From an uncultured Clostridia bacterium (GTDB lineage Bacteria; Bacillota; Clostridia; Christensenellales; UBA1242): a stretch of 7,954 bases of DNA. The DNA lies in assembly GCA_904397185.1 (NCBI GenBank), contig CAJFOL010000035.1, positions 1 through 7,954 on the forward strand. The letters run 5' to 3'. The notes below the pieces were generated by a model. The model had not been told where the DNA came from. It worked only from the letters and a program-made list of their open reading frames with translations, and did not search any database. Below are positions 1-6,109 of this stretch, one piece after another (position 1 is the stretch's first letter; the number at the start of each line of letters is the position of its first letter). The position numbers and the translations under genes were made by a program.

Positions 1-518
1 CTTCAAGTATAAGTGGAGCGGAGATTACAGTCAGCGGAACTATAGATGGTGACGGTATACCACAAAGTGATATTTTGACAACCGACATGCCATCGGGTAC
101 TATTGAGATAGTGATATCTGCACCAGACATTGCTATACTTGATTTGAACCAACTTTCAATAACTCTTGATGAGGTTACAGGCTATGATGTTACGATTGAA
201 GTTGTCACGTCACATTACAATCCAGGTGTGTCTGAACCATATTTTATCATTAATGGACAACAAACTTATTATATGACTCAAGTCGAAACATTCAATTTAC
301 ACAATGTAACCTCTATACAGTTTGCCATAAATGGTGTAGTGAGTGAAGGACATAATTATATGTTGAGTGCTACTATCAATTATATGTTAAGTGCTACTAG
401 CAGGTATATACATATAGGTGCGAATACAGATGGAAGTTATAATTTTTCAGATATTATCCCAATAACTGAAAACATAACAATTCAAACATACAATGATTAT
501 GGTGGTGGCTCAAATTAA
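1..518 (+). CDS. C-terminal part of a large beta-rich, probably surface or secreted protein (5' end outside window)
   Basis: The reading frame is open from the first complete codon at position 3 to the TAA at 516-518, so the gene begins upstream of the window. A TTG at 75 could be mistaken for a start, but it has no good ribosome binding site and the frame is open before it. About 171 residues are visible. They are rich in Thr, Ser, Ile, Val, Asn and Gly and poor in Lys and Arg, with alternating hydrophobic and polar residues typical of beta-sandwich extracellular proteins. There is no transmembrane anchor or LPXTG motif at the C-terminus, which ends in a Gly-rich tail (YGGGSN). A duplicated NYMLSAT segment lies inside it. 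I do not recognise a family; a surface or secreted role is inferred from composition only. It converges on glmM with a 4-bp gap. Confidence 0.6.
   Translation, partial: SSISGAEITVSGTIDGDGIPQSDILTTDMPSGTIEIVISAPDIAILDLNQLSITLDEVTGYDVTIEVVTSHYNPGVSEPYFIINGQQTYYMTQVETFNLHNVTSIQFAINGVVSEGHNYMLSATINYMLSATSRYIHIGANTDGSYNFSDIIPITENITIQTYNDYGGGSN
354..401 (+). repeat. 24-bp in-frame tandem duplication in the partial gene
   Basis: Two adjacent 24-bp units (354-377 and 378-401) both encode NYMLSAT followed by one variable residue (I, then S). They differ at a synonymous TTG/TTA change and at the last codon (ATC/AGC). The near identity at DNA level points to a recent slippage or unequal-exchange duplication that adds eight residues without breaking the frame. 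Confidence 0.85.
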
Positions 519-522
519 TCTT

Positions 523-1818
523 TCACCCCTCATTCACCTCTTTTACAATTTCTTCTAGGATTTGGGCTGATTTTAAGGCGGTGGACTTGGACTTATGTTC
601 ACACATAATTCGTATTTTGTTTTCTGTTCCGCTCGCTCTGACAAGCACTCGTCCGTTTAAGCCAAAGAGTTTTTGCAGGGATAGTATTTCGCTTGAAAGT
701 TTGTCAGAATTTAAAATTCGGTATTTGTCAATCACTTTCACATTGATATTAATTTGAGGGAATTTTTTATAGTTTACAAGTTTTGAAAGAGGTTTATCCG
801 ATTTTTTGATGATATCTGCAAGTATCAAGCCGACAAGCAGACCATCACCTGTCGTACTATATGACTTGATTATTATATGCCCAGACGGCTCACCACCAAG
901 CAAAATATTTTTGTTTTTCATAAGCGAAATTACATATTTATCACCCACATCAGCACGAAGTAGGGTGATATTTTTTTTGTTGAGTGCATTTTCAAACCCT
1001 TTGTTTGTCATGCTCGTTCCAACAATAGACCTGCATTTATAGTATTGACTTAGCACAAACAGTATATCATCGCCGTCAATCAGATGTCCATTTTCGTCAC
1101 ATGCGATAATTCTATCTCCGTCACCGTCAAAACTTATGCCGAAGTCAGCAGATTTCTGCCTGACAATCTCAGCCACACAGCCTGGATAGAGTGCACCGCA
1201 GTCGGCATTTATGCTCAAGCCATCGGTTTTGCTATTTATGTAAATCACTTTTGCACCGTGTTTTTGAAAAACTTTTTTAGCGAAATTACTGCATGAACCA
1301 TTTCCACAGTCGACGACTACTTTAAGTCCACTCAGGTCGCCGATATTTGCGCTGATATTGTCTAAATAGTCATGAAGTAACTGCGGTTTATAGGAATATC
1401 TCCCCACTTTATGATATGGCACACTTATTGGAAACATAAATTTCCGTTCGATAGCATTTTCTAGTTCTTCGCCTATTTTGTAGCCATCTCTATCGAAGAT
1501 TTTGATTCCGTTGTACTCTGGCGGATTATGACTTGCTGAAATCATAACACCATAGTCGCAACCTTGACTTCGAGTAAGATATGCGATAGCAGGGGTCGAC
1601 ACCAGTCCCACGTCAATGACGTCAACACCATTTTGCATAAGCCCATTCGTCAGTGAAAGCGAAAGGATATCACCAGTTACCCGCGGGTCCTTGCCAATAA
1701 TAACTTTTTTGCCTTTACAAAATCTACTCAAACTGTTTCCGCACTTAAAAGCAATACTTGGCGAGACCTCTTCGCCGTAAAGCCCTCGCAGTCCGTCTGT
1801 TCCAAAATATATACCCAT
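523..1818 (-). CDS. glmM: Phosphoglucosamine mutase GlmM
   Basis: Cytosolic alpha-D-phosphohexomutase that interconverts glucosamine-6-P and glucosamine-1-P on the route to UDP-GlcNAc. The 431-residue protein has the four family landmarks in order. GTDGLRG is at 6-12. SASHNP at 94-99 contains the phosphoserine, Ser96. The metal-binding DGDGDR is at 231-236. The sugar-binding GEPSGH is at 309-314, and the phosphate-binding RASGTE is at 394-399. Length is close to the usual ~445. Two family positions are less usual: Pro in GGEPSGH where GlmM normally has Gln, and Asn after SGTE where Pro is usual. The ATG at 1816-1818 is preceded by AGGAGAT (complement of 1823-1829) at good spacing. It follows the GlmU-like acetyltransferase gene on the same strand and lies near glmS, which supports GlmM over other phosphohexomutases. 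It ends with TGA, 4 bp from the stop of the converging gene. Confidence 0.95.
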   Translation of the reverse strand: MGIYFGTDGLRGLYGEEVSPSIAFKCGNSLSRFCKGKKVIIGKDPRVTGDILSLSLTNGLMQNGVDVIDVGLVSTPAIAYLTRSQGCDYGVMISASHNPPEYNGIKIFDRDGYKIGEELENAIERKFMFPISVPYHKVGRYSYKPQLLHDYLDNISANIGDLSGLKVVVDCGNGSCSNFAKKVFQKHGAKVIYINSKTDGLSINADCGALYPGCVAEIVRQKSADFGISFDGDGDRIIACDENGHLIDGDDILFVLSQYYKCRSIVGTSMTNKGFENALNKKNITLLRADVGDKYVISLMKNKNILLGGEPSGHIIIKSYSTTGDGLLVGLILADIIKKSDKPLSKLVNYKKFPQININVKVIDKYRILNSDKLSSEILSLQKLFGLNGRVLVRASGTENKIRIMCEHKSKSTALKSAQILEEIVKEVNEG

Positions 1819-2012
1819 ATAAATCTCCTTTTGTTTATAAAAATTAAAAAATAATATGAAATAAAAATATTAAAACTAAATAAAAAATATAAAAACAATA
1901 TAAAATTACAGAAAAATTACAAAATAAGTGCAATTTTTCTTTAAAAAAGTGTTTTTTTAATAAAATAAATTTTTTAATATGTAATTTTAATGCAAATATT
2001 TTCGAATATATT
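1819..2012 (-). other. Extremely AT-rich spacer between the acetyltransferase gene and glmM
   Basis: This 194-nt stretch is almost entirely A and T, with long homopolymer runs. I see no coding sequence; an open frame crossing it on the minus strand has a low-complexity Phe/Ile/Lys/Leu translation and no family resemblance. Just past the acetyltransferase stop there is an imperfect dyad centred on TTCGAA (about 1994-2013) without a U-run. On the minus strand several weak promoter-like hexamer pairs occur, for example TTGTTT with 17 nt to TTTAAT, but such matches are expected in DNA this AT-rich. Whether glmM is co-transcribed with the upstream gene or has its own promoter here cannot be decided. 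Confidence 0.5.
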
Positions 2013-2624
2013 TTACCAGTAATTATGTGCTTTATTTGGCTTATTTTCTTGCCTGGCTCTGCCAATAACAAAGTCGTCTTTTTTTACGTCTTTGGTGATA
2101 GTTGTGCCTGCACAGATGAAACAATCACTTTCAATGTTTACAGGTGCGATAATATTGCAGTTGGAACCAATAAAGACGTGGGAACCTACTTTGCAAGGAT
2201 TTTTACTTTTGCCATTGTAATTTGCGAAGATAACTCCGCATCCAATATTGCATTCATCTCCAATTGCACAGTCTCCGACATAGGCAAGATGGCTGATTTT
2301 TGTGTTTTTACCAATAAAACTATTCTTTATTTCGACAAAATTGCCGATTTTACATCCACTTTCAATATTACATTTCGGTCGAACTCTTGCAAATGGACCA
2401 ATTTTTACGTTGCCAGAGATTTTGCTATTTTCAATCACACTCATGTGAATTTGGCATTGTTTTCCAATATTGCTATCTATGATATAGTTGCCAGGGAGCA
2501 ATACACAGTCATCATCAATAAAGCAATTGCCGTCAATATGGTTATTTTCATACACAACAACATTTTTGCCAAACTTGACGTTTTCCCCTATGAAACAACT
2601 GTTTTTATTTAAGAATTTTGTCAT
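2013..2624 (-). CDS. glmU: Stand-alone GlmU-type glucosamine-1-phosphate N-acetyltransferase (left-handed beta-helix; no uridylyltransferase domain)
   Basis: Predicted to transfer acetyl from acetyl-CoA to glucosamine-1-P, giving GlcNAc-1-P. The 203 residues consist of hexapeptide repeats of a left-handed beta-helix and align without gaps to the end of E. coli GlmU (offset 251 in the core). The catalytic His363 is His112 here. The substrate residues Arg333, Lys351, Tyr366, Asn377, Asn386, Tyr387 and Lys392 are Arg82, Lys100, Tyr115, Asn126, Asn135, Tyr136 and Lys141. Ser405, Ala423 and Arg440 are Ser154, Ala172 and Arg189. Full GlmU is about 455 residues; the N-terminal pyrophosphorylase half is absent, and no remnant of it is seen upstream. 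The ATG at 2622-2624 has GGAG five bases upstream. The frame stays open to 2699, but those 25 codons overlap the promoter and resemble nothing. Active sites in GlmU lie between trimer subunits, so a trimer is expected. Cys is unusually frequent. A neighbouring maltose or serine-type acetyltransferase is less likely given the residue match. Confidence 0.9.
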   Translation of the reverse strand: MTKFLNKNSCFIGENVKFGKNVVVYENNHIDGNCFIDDDCVLLPGNYIIDSNIGKQCQIHMSVIENSKISGNVKIGPFARVRPKCNIESGCKIGNFVEIKNSFIGKNTKISHLAYVGDCAIGDECNIGCGVIFANYNGKSKNPCKVGSHVFIGSNCNIIAPVNIESDCFICAGTTITKDVKKDDFVIGRARQENKPNKAHNYW

Positions 2625-2629
2625 TTTAT

Positions 2630-2633
2630 CTCC
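2630..2633 (-). promoter_or_regulatory. Ribosome binding site that fixes the acetyltransferase start
   Basis: On the minus strand GGAG is followed by ATAAA and the ATG at 2624. It selects this start over the upstream in-frame ATG at 2699, whose extra codons run through the likely promoter. Confidence 0.75.
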
Positions 2634-2642
2634 ACATAATTT

Positions 2643-2672
2643 TTTATGAAAAACAGTAGCAATTGTTGTCAA
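2643..2672 (-). promoter_or_regulatory. Probable sigma-A-type promoter for the acetyltransferase (and perhaps glmM)
   Basis: Minus strand: a perfect -35 TTGACA (complement of 2667-2672), an 18-nt spacer, and a -10-like CATAAA (complement of 2643-2648). Transcription would start near 2636, giving a leader of about 12 nt that contains the GGAG. The -10 is only a partial match. Confidence 0.5.
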
Positions 2673-2724
2673 ATTTTCAACCATTAATTTTATCAACATA
2701 AAAAAGAATTGTTCATAGAATAAA

Positions 2725-2753
2725 TTGAAAGCACTTTTGCTTTTCGATATTTT
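2725..2753 (+). promoter_or_regulatory. Probable sigma-A-type promoter for glmS
   Basis: TTGAAA (2725-2730), 17 nt, TATTTT (2748-2753). The start would fall near 2760, about 10 nt before the glmS ATG, with the AAGGAG (2759-2764) at the very 5' end. The whole divergent interval is only 145 nt and shows none of the conserved elements of a glmS ribozyme. Confidence 0.45.
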
Positions 2754-2769
2754 TTGTTAAGGAGATTTT

Positions 2770-4527
2770 ATGTGTGGAATAATAGGTTACATTGGCAAAA
2801 ATTGTGAAAAAGTATTGCTTACAGGACTTAAGAGGCTCGAGTACCGCGGATACGATTCGGCTGGCATGACGGTAAGTCGGGACGGGGAGTTTGTGACTTA
2901 CAAGGAGGTAGGCGAAGTCAAAAATCTTGAAAAGATAGTCTCATTAAGCGAGGATTTTGGCTATGGCATTGCACATACCAGGTGGGCGACACATGGGAGC
3001 ATCTCTCTTGAAAATACTCATCCACATTTTTCGGCAAACGGTAGTGTTGCTCTTGTACATAATGGGATAATTGAAAATTTCGAAGAGTTAAAGAACGATT
3101 TGTTAGCAAAATCTATCAGATTTTATGGACAGACGGACAGCGAAGTGGTGGCAAAGATGTTCGATAAATTGAATATCAATTCCCTTAGGTACGTGCTAAA
3201 AAGGCTAGTTGGGTCGTATGCACTGGTACTATTATCCAAAGATGGAGAACAACTGTATTTTGCCAAAAATCGCAGCCCGCTCTATGTTGCTCGTGGTGAA
3301 GATTGTGTTATGATTGCAAGTGACCCATCATGTTTTGTAGATTTTGCAGATAGTTATTTTGAACTTGAAGATGGCGATTATGGCAAAATTTCGCTAAAAA
3401 ATGATGTTTTTTACAATAAAAATGATGAAAAAATAGAAAAAATGCCTAAAAAAATAGATTTTAACTTTTTATCTGAAGATAAGTCTGGCTATGAACATTA
3501 TATGATAAAGGAAATTTATCAAAGCAGGCTTGTGCTTGAAAGTTTAATTGAAAGGTATCAAACCACAAACTTAAAAGCAAAATTAGAAGAGATAAAGCAT
3601 CTTGAATTTGATAGAATTTATCTTGTCGGTTGTGGAACGGCATATCATGCAGGGCTGGTCGGTCAGAGTTATCTAAATGAGAGATTTAATATTGACACAT
3701 TTTGTGATATTGCGAGCGAACTTCCAAATAAAAATTACAATATTGATAGCCATAGCCTGTGCATTTTTATCTCGCAGAGCGGAGAGACCGCCGACACCAT
3801 TTCAGCATTAAAGTTTTGCAAGGAAAGAGATGCTCATATTGTAGCCTTGACGAACGTTGAATACAGCACCATAGCCCACCTTGCAGACATAAATTTGCCA
3901 ATCTTTGCAGGTCAAGAAAAGTCGGTCGCTTCAACCAAGGCATACTTTGCCCAATGTGTGACAATTTACATTCTCTCCTGTTTTCTTCAAGGTAAAGATT
4001 ACGTAGAACCATTAAAAATTTTCAAAAATCACATAGATTTTGGCGATGATAATGAACTTAAAAAATTAGCAAAGGTTGTGGCGAGGTATGATAAAGTTTT
4101 CTTTATAGGACGAGGGAAGGATTATATAACATCGCAAGAGGTATCGCTTAAACTTAAAGAGATAACCTATATTTTCTCGACCGCCGTTGCAAGCGGAGAA
4201 CTGAAACACGGCTCACTCTCTCTTGTTGATGACAAATTTTTGACTGTGGTCATTTCGTCAGACAAGGAACAATTTGCAAAGACTCTCAGCAATGCCTATG
4301 AGATAAAGTCACGGGGCGGGAAACTTCTACTTATCACCAGCCTATTTGTTGATAGCGATGTGAGGGGGAATTTTGATTATGTATTAGAAGTGCCAAAAAC
4401 CGAAAACGACCTTTTGCCAATGCAGATAATTTTGCCACTTCAAAAACTTGCTTATTTTACCGCCTGCGAGAGGGGAAATAATCCTGATAAACCAAGAAAT
4501 CTTGCCAAAAGTGTGACTGTAGAATGA
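2770..4527 (+). CDS. glmS: Glutamine--fructose-6-phosphate aminotransferase (isomerizing) GlmS
   Basis: Committed enzyme of amino-sugar synthesis: fructose-6-P plus glutamine gives glucosamine-6-P plus glutamate, in the cytosol. The 585-residue protein is complete (family about 600). The N-terminal class II glutaminase domain has the nucleophile Cys2 after the initiator Met, HTRWATHG at 69-76, HNG at 97-99 and TDSE at 122-125. Two SIS sugar-isomerase domains follow, with GCGTAYHA at 287-294, SQSGET at 335-340 and ASTKAY at 387-392. Residues matching E. coli Glu488, His504 and Lys603 are Glu464 (LKLKEITY), His480 (GELKHG) and Lys580 (NLAKSVTVE tail). The ATG is set by AAGGAG at 2759-2764. It is divergent from the GlmU-like acetyltransferase and glmM genes, which act directly after it. 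No glmS ribozyme is seen, so control would be by another route. No clear terminator follows. Confidence 0.97.
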   Translation: MCGIIGYIGKNCEKVLLTGLKRLEYRGYDSAGMTVSRDGEFVTYKEVGEVKNLEKIVSLSEDFGYGIAHTRWATHGSISLENTHPHFSANGSVALVHNGIIENFEELKNDLLAKSIRFYGQTDSEVVAKMFDKLNINSLRYVLKRLVGSYALVLLSKDGEQLYFAKNRSPLYVARGEDCVMIASDPSCFVDFADSYFELEDGDYGKISLKNDVFYNKNDEKIEKMPKKIDFNFLSEDKSGYEHYMIKEIYQSRLVLESLIERYQTTNLKAKLEEIKHLEFDRIYLVGCGTAYHAGLVGQSYLNERFNIDTFCDIASELPNKNYNIDSHSLCIFISQSGETADTISALKFCKERDAHIVALTNVEYSTIAHLADINLPIFAGQEKSVASTKAYFAQCVTIYILSCFLQGKDYVEPLKIFKNHIDFGDDNELKKLAKVVARYDKVFFIGRGKDYITSQEVSLKLKEITYIFSTAVASGELKHGSLSLVDDKFLTVVISSDKEQFAKTLSNAYEIKSRGGKLLLITSLFVDSDVRGNFDYVLEVPKTENDLLPMQIILPLQKLAYFTACERGNNPDKPRNLAKSVTVE

Positions 4528-4565
4528 AAAACAAACACTTTTTTGCACAAAAATCGTTATATTAT

Positions 4566-4594
4566 TTGCAAATTTTATTTAATTTTGATATACT
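4566..4594 (+). promoter_or_regulatory. Promoter for the TrpF-like gene, placed for a leaderless mRNA
   Basis: TTGCAA (4566-4571), 17 nt, TATACT (4589-4594). The expected start, about seven bases past the -10, falls at 4601-4602, on or next to the A of the ATG at 4602. No purine-rich ribosome binding site is present before that ATG. Confidence 0.6.
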
Positions 4595-4601
4595 AACATA
4601 A

Positions 4602-5267
4602 ATGGATAATATAAAAGTAAAAATATGTGCAAATCGCAGTATTGATGATGCGAAAATGTGCATAGATGCGGGCTGTGACATTATAGGGATATTAGTTGGG
4701 CAGAGACATTTTAGCACTGACTTTGTAGACAAAGAAAAAGCAAAAGAAATTTGTGATTTCGTTGCGGGGCGAGTAAGTGTTTCGCTAGTAACTCATATAG
4801 AAAATGCCGATGAAATTATATCTCTTACAAAATATATAGGGAATGACACAATCCAACTTCATTCTCAAATTAAAGAGAGTGAAGTAGAGAAGATTGTAAA
4901 TGCCTTGCCTAAAATTAAATTAGTCCGTGTTATCCATGTTTCAAAAGATGGCATTATACAATCAGAAGTTGACAAGATTGCATTTTCGGATTATTATTTA
5001 CTTGACAGTTATAACATAAAAAAAGACCAAGTAGGTGGTACAGGAATAACACTTGATTGGGAGAAATGCAATGCAATTATTTCGTCACTAAACAGACCAA
5101 CTTTTCTTGCTGGTGGATTAAATCCTAAGAATGTATCCGAAGCGATAAAAATTGCGATGCCATATGGGGTTGACGTAAATAGTGGTTGCAAAAATGCAAT
5201 GGGAGTTAAAGATGCTCAAAAGGTAAAAGAATTTGTATACAATGCAAAACATACTTTTTGTGAGTAA
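4602..5267 (+). CDS. trpF: Phosphoribosylanthranilate isomerase (TrpF)-like TIM-barrel protein
   Basis: TrpF isomerises phosphoribosylanthranilate to CdRP in tryptophan synthesis. The 221 residues carry the family pattern in order: KIC at 7-9 with the catalytic base Cys9, QLH at 85-87, LLD with the catalytic acid Asp135, GGTG phosphate loop at 145-148, AGGLNP at 170-175 and DVNSG at 191-195. Length is normal (about 200-225). Two things are odd. The Gly usual after KIC is Ala10. The SxR motif near the end of strand 2, which supplies an important Arg in characterised TrpF, is replaced by GQRHFSTDF (33-41), where Asp40 aligns with that Arg; Arg35 could compensate. There are no other trp genes nearby. 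The KIC motif at the N-terminus requires the ATG at 4602, which has no ribosome binding site. Fold assignment is secure. The reaction is less so; it may be a TrpF-like subfamily with another substrate. Confidence 0.8.
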   Translation: MDNIKVKICANRSIDDAKMCIDAGCDIIGILVGQRHFSTDFVDKEKAKEICDFVAGRVSVSLVTHIENADEIISLTKYIGNDTIQLHSQIKESEVEKIVNALPKIKLVRVIHVSKDGIIQSEVDKIAFSDYYLLDSYNIKKDQVGGTGITLDWEKCNAIISSLNRPTFLAGGLNPKNVSEAIKIAMPYGVDVNSGCKNAMGVKDAQKVKEFVYNAKHTFCE

Positions 5268-5278
5268 AATAAATAAAA

Positions 5279-5308
5279 ATTTTTACATTATCTAGTTTGT
5301 GTAAAAAT
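5279..5308. repeat. Inverted repeat between the TrpF-like gene and tRNA-Gly
   Basis: Nine-bp perfect arms, ATTTTTACA (5279-5287) and TGTAAAAAT (5300-5308), with a 12-nt loop. On the minus strand the hairpin is followed by a T-rich run, so it could act as a terminator for transcripts from the right. On the plus strand it overlaps the tRNA-Gly promoter. The role is uncertain. Confidence 0.5.
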
Positions 5309-5324
5309 AAAGTACTTATATACT
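5297..5324 (+). promoter_or_regulatory. Possible promoter for tRNA-Gly
   Basis: TTGTGT (5297-5302), 16 nt, TATACT (5319-5324). Predicted start near 5331, about 20 nt before the mature tRNA 5' end. Confidence 0.4.
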
Positions 5325-5351
5325 TCACAAGAAACGAAGATAATGTAATAT

Positions 5352-5425
5352 GCAGGTATAATTTAGTGGCAAAATGTGTGCTTCCCAAGCACAATTCGCG
5401 GGTCCGATTCCCGCTACCTGCTCCA
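5352..5425 (+). tRNA. tRNA-Gly (anticodon CCC), CCA encoded
   Basis: The cloverleaf folds fully. The acceptor is GCAGGTA/TACCTGC (5352-5358 with 5415-5421). The D stem is ATTT/AAAT with loop AGTGGCA, and the anticodon stem is TGTGC/GCACA with loop TTCCCAA (anticodon 5384-5386). The variable loop is ATTC. The T stem is GCGGG/CCCGC with loop TCCGATT. The discriminator is T5422 and the encoded CCA is at 5423-5425. It reads GGG. G18-G19 and the G15-C48 pair are present. The T loop has C at position 55 (5404), where nearly all tRNAs have U (pseudouridine). A hairpin terminator follows 11 bases later. Confidence 0.93.
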
Positions 5426-5436
5426 TATAGTGTTTT

Positions 5437-5469
5437 AATACTAGATATGATACTATATCTAGTATTTTT
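5437..5469 (+). terminator. Terminator after tRNA-Gly
   Basis: A perfect 12-bp stem, AATACTAGATAT (5437-5448) with ATATCTAGTATT (5455-5466), and a 6-nt loop. It is followed by TTT, A and a further T run, which fits an AT-rich intrinsic terminator on the plus strand. Confidence 0.75.
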
Positions 5470-5583
5470 ATTTTTAAAAATTTGGTATTGTGTTTCGTTT
5501 TGTGACAAAAGTTTAGTCAGAAATTAGTCAAAACTAGGGTATAAATACTTGAATATTACGTGAGATTTTGGCATATTTTTGTG

Positions 5584-5880
5584 TTATTTTTCAAGTTTAG
5601 AAAACATTTCAACTTTCATTTTTAGGTTATATTTTTCGCGTAACGATGCAATTTCACTCATCATTGGCGACTTATGGTGCTTGTCAAGTGCCTCTTGATT
5701 TTCCCACTCATCAATCAAAAGGACGGTCTCGATGTCATCCATCGGGAAGAAATAGTTATATCGCATATTTCCTTCCTCTTCATGAACTCTTTTAACGATT
5801 CCGCGTTTCATCATCTCCTGTGCAAATTTTTTTGCACTTCCATTTTTACCTGTGTAATATATATTGATTACCAAACTCAT
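5584..5880 (-). CDS. Antibiotic biosynthesis monooxygenase (ABM) domain protein, putative quinol monooxygenase
   Basis: A 98-residue single-domain ABM protein, a dimeric ferredoxin-like fold found in YgiN-type quinol monooxygenases and related small oxygenases. Supporting features are the first beta strand (VINIYYT, 4-10), the EEGN turn at 35-38, the strand ETVLLIDEW at 51-59, the helix NQEALDKHHKSPMM at 61-74 with the paired His68-His69 typical of the family, and the final strand LKMKVEMF at 86-93. Length is normal for the family. The ATG at 5878-5880 is preceded by AGGAGG (complement of 5884-5889) with an unusually short 3-nt spacer. It stands alone between two tRNA genes, so context says nothing on its substrate. 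These proteins need no cofactor, and their true substrates are rarely known. Confidence 0.85.
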   Translation of the reverse strand: MSLVINIYYTGKNGSAKKFAQEMMKRGIVKRVHEEEGNMRYNYFFPMDDIETVLLIDEWENQEALDKHHKSPMMSEIASLREKYNLKMKVEMFSKLEK

Positions 5881-6012
5881 AAAGCCTCCTTTTATTTGAT
5901 GACTTGTAAAATGTGTGCATAAAAATTTGTTTTTTTGCTTTTTACTCGTCCGTTAATTTATGATATTTTTTATTTATTATAAATCATTTTTTTGTAAAAT
6001 TAAATAATTTTG

Positions 6013-6040
6013 ACATTATTTTTAATAAATAATGTTTTTT
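6013..6040 (+). terminator. Terminator-like AT-rich hairpin without an obvious plus-strand gene in front
   Basis: A perfect 9-bp stem, ACATTATTT (6013-6021) with AAATAATGT (6027-6035), and a 5-nt loop, followed by a T run (6036-6040) on the plus strand. The surrounding spacer 5881-6109 is AT-rich and shows no coding sequence. The nearest plus-strand transcript, tRNA-Gly, already has its own terminator, so this may be a backup terminator or chance. Confidence 0.4.
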
Positions 6041-6109
6041 ATGGTAAAATCACTTAATTTTATTTTTTTTATTATTTTTTGTATTTTATAAGATATTTTT
6101 TATAATTTT

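Noticed and set aside
1844..2071. Minus-strand 75-codon open frame in the AT-rich spacer
   Set aside because: Its translation is low-complexity, it overlaps the end of the acetyltransferase gene in another frame, and it has no ribosome binding site.
2025..2612. Long plus-strand open frame opposite the acetyltransferase
   Set aside because: It is a shadow of the conserved minus-strand gene, with no family resemblance or ribosome binding site.
2625..2699. In-frame upstream extension of the acetyltransferase to an ATG at 2699
   Set aside because: The 25 extra codons contain the TTGACA promoter and the ribosome binding site of the start at 2624, and they resemble no part of GlmU.
2625..2769. 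glmS ribozyme upstream of glmS
   Set aside because: The interval is short, AT-rich, shared with a divergent gene, and lacks the conserved ribozyme core sequences.
5206..5508. Minus-strand open frame across tRNA-Gly
   Set aside because: It is the antisense of the tRNA; the GSGNRTRELCLG stretch is the well-known artefact of translating a tRNA gene backwards, and the rest is AT-rich spacer.
5513..5533. Two short TTAGTCA repeats downstream of tRNA-Gly, considered as an integration site
   Set aside because: Only 7 bp long, not derived from the tRNA 3' end, and no integrase or mobile element is nearby.
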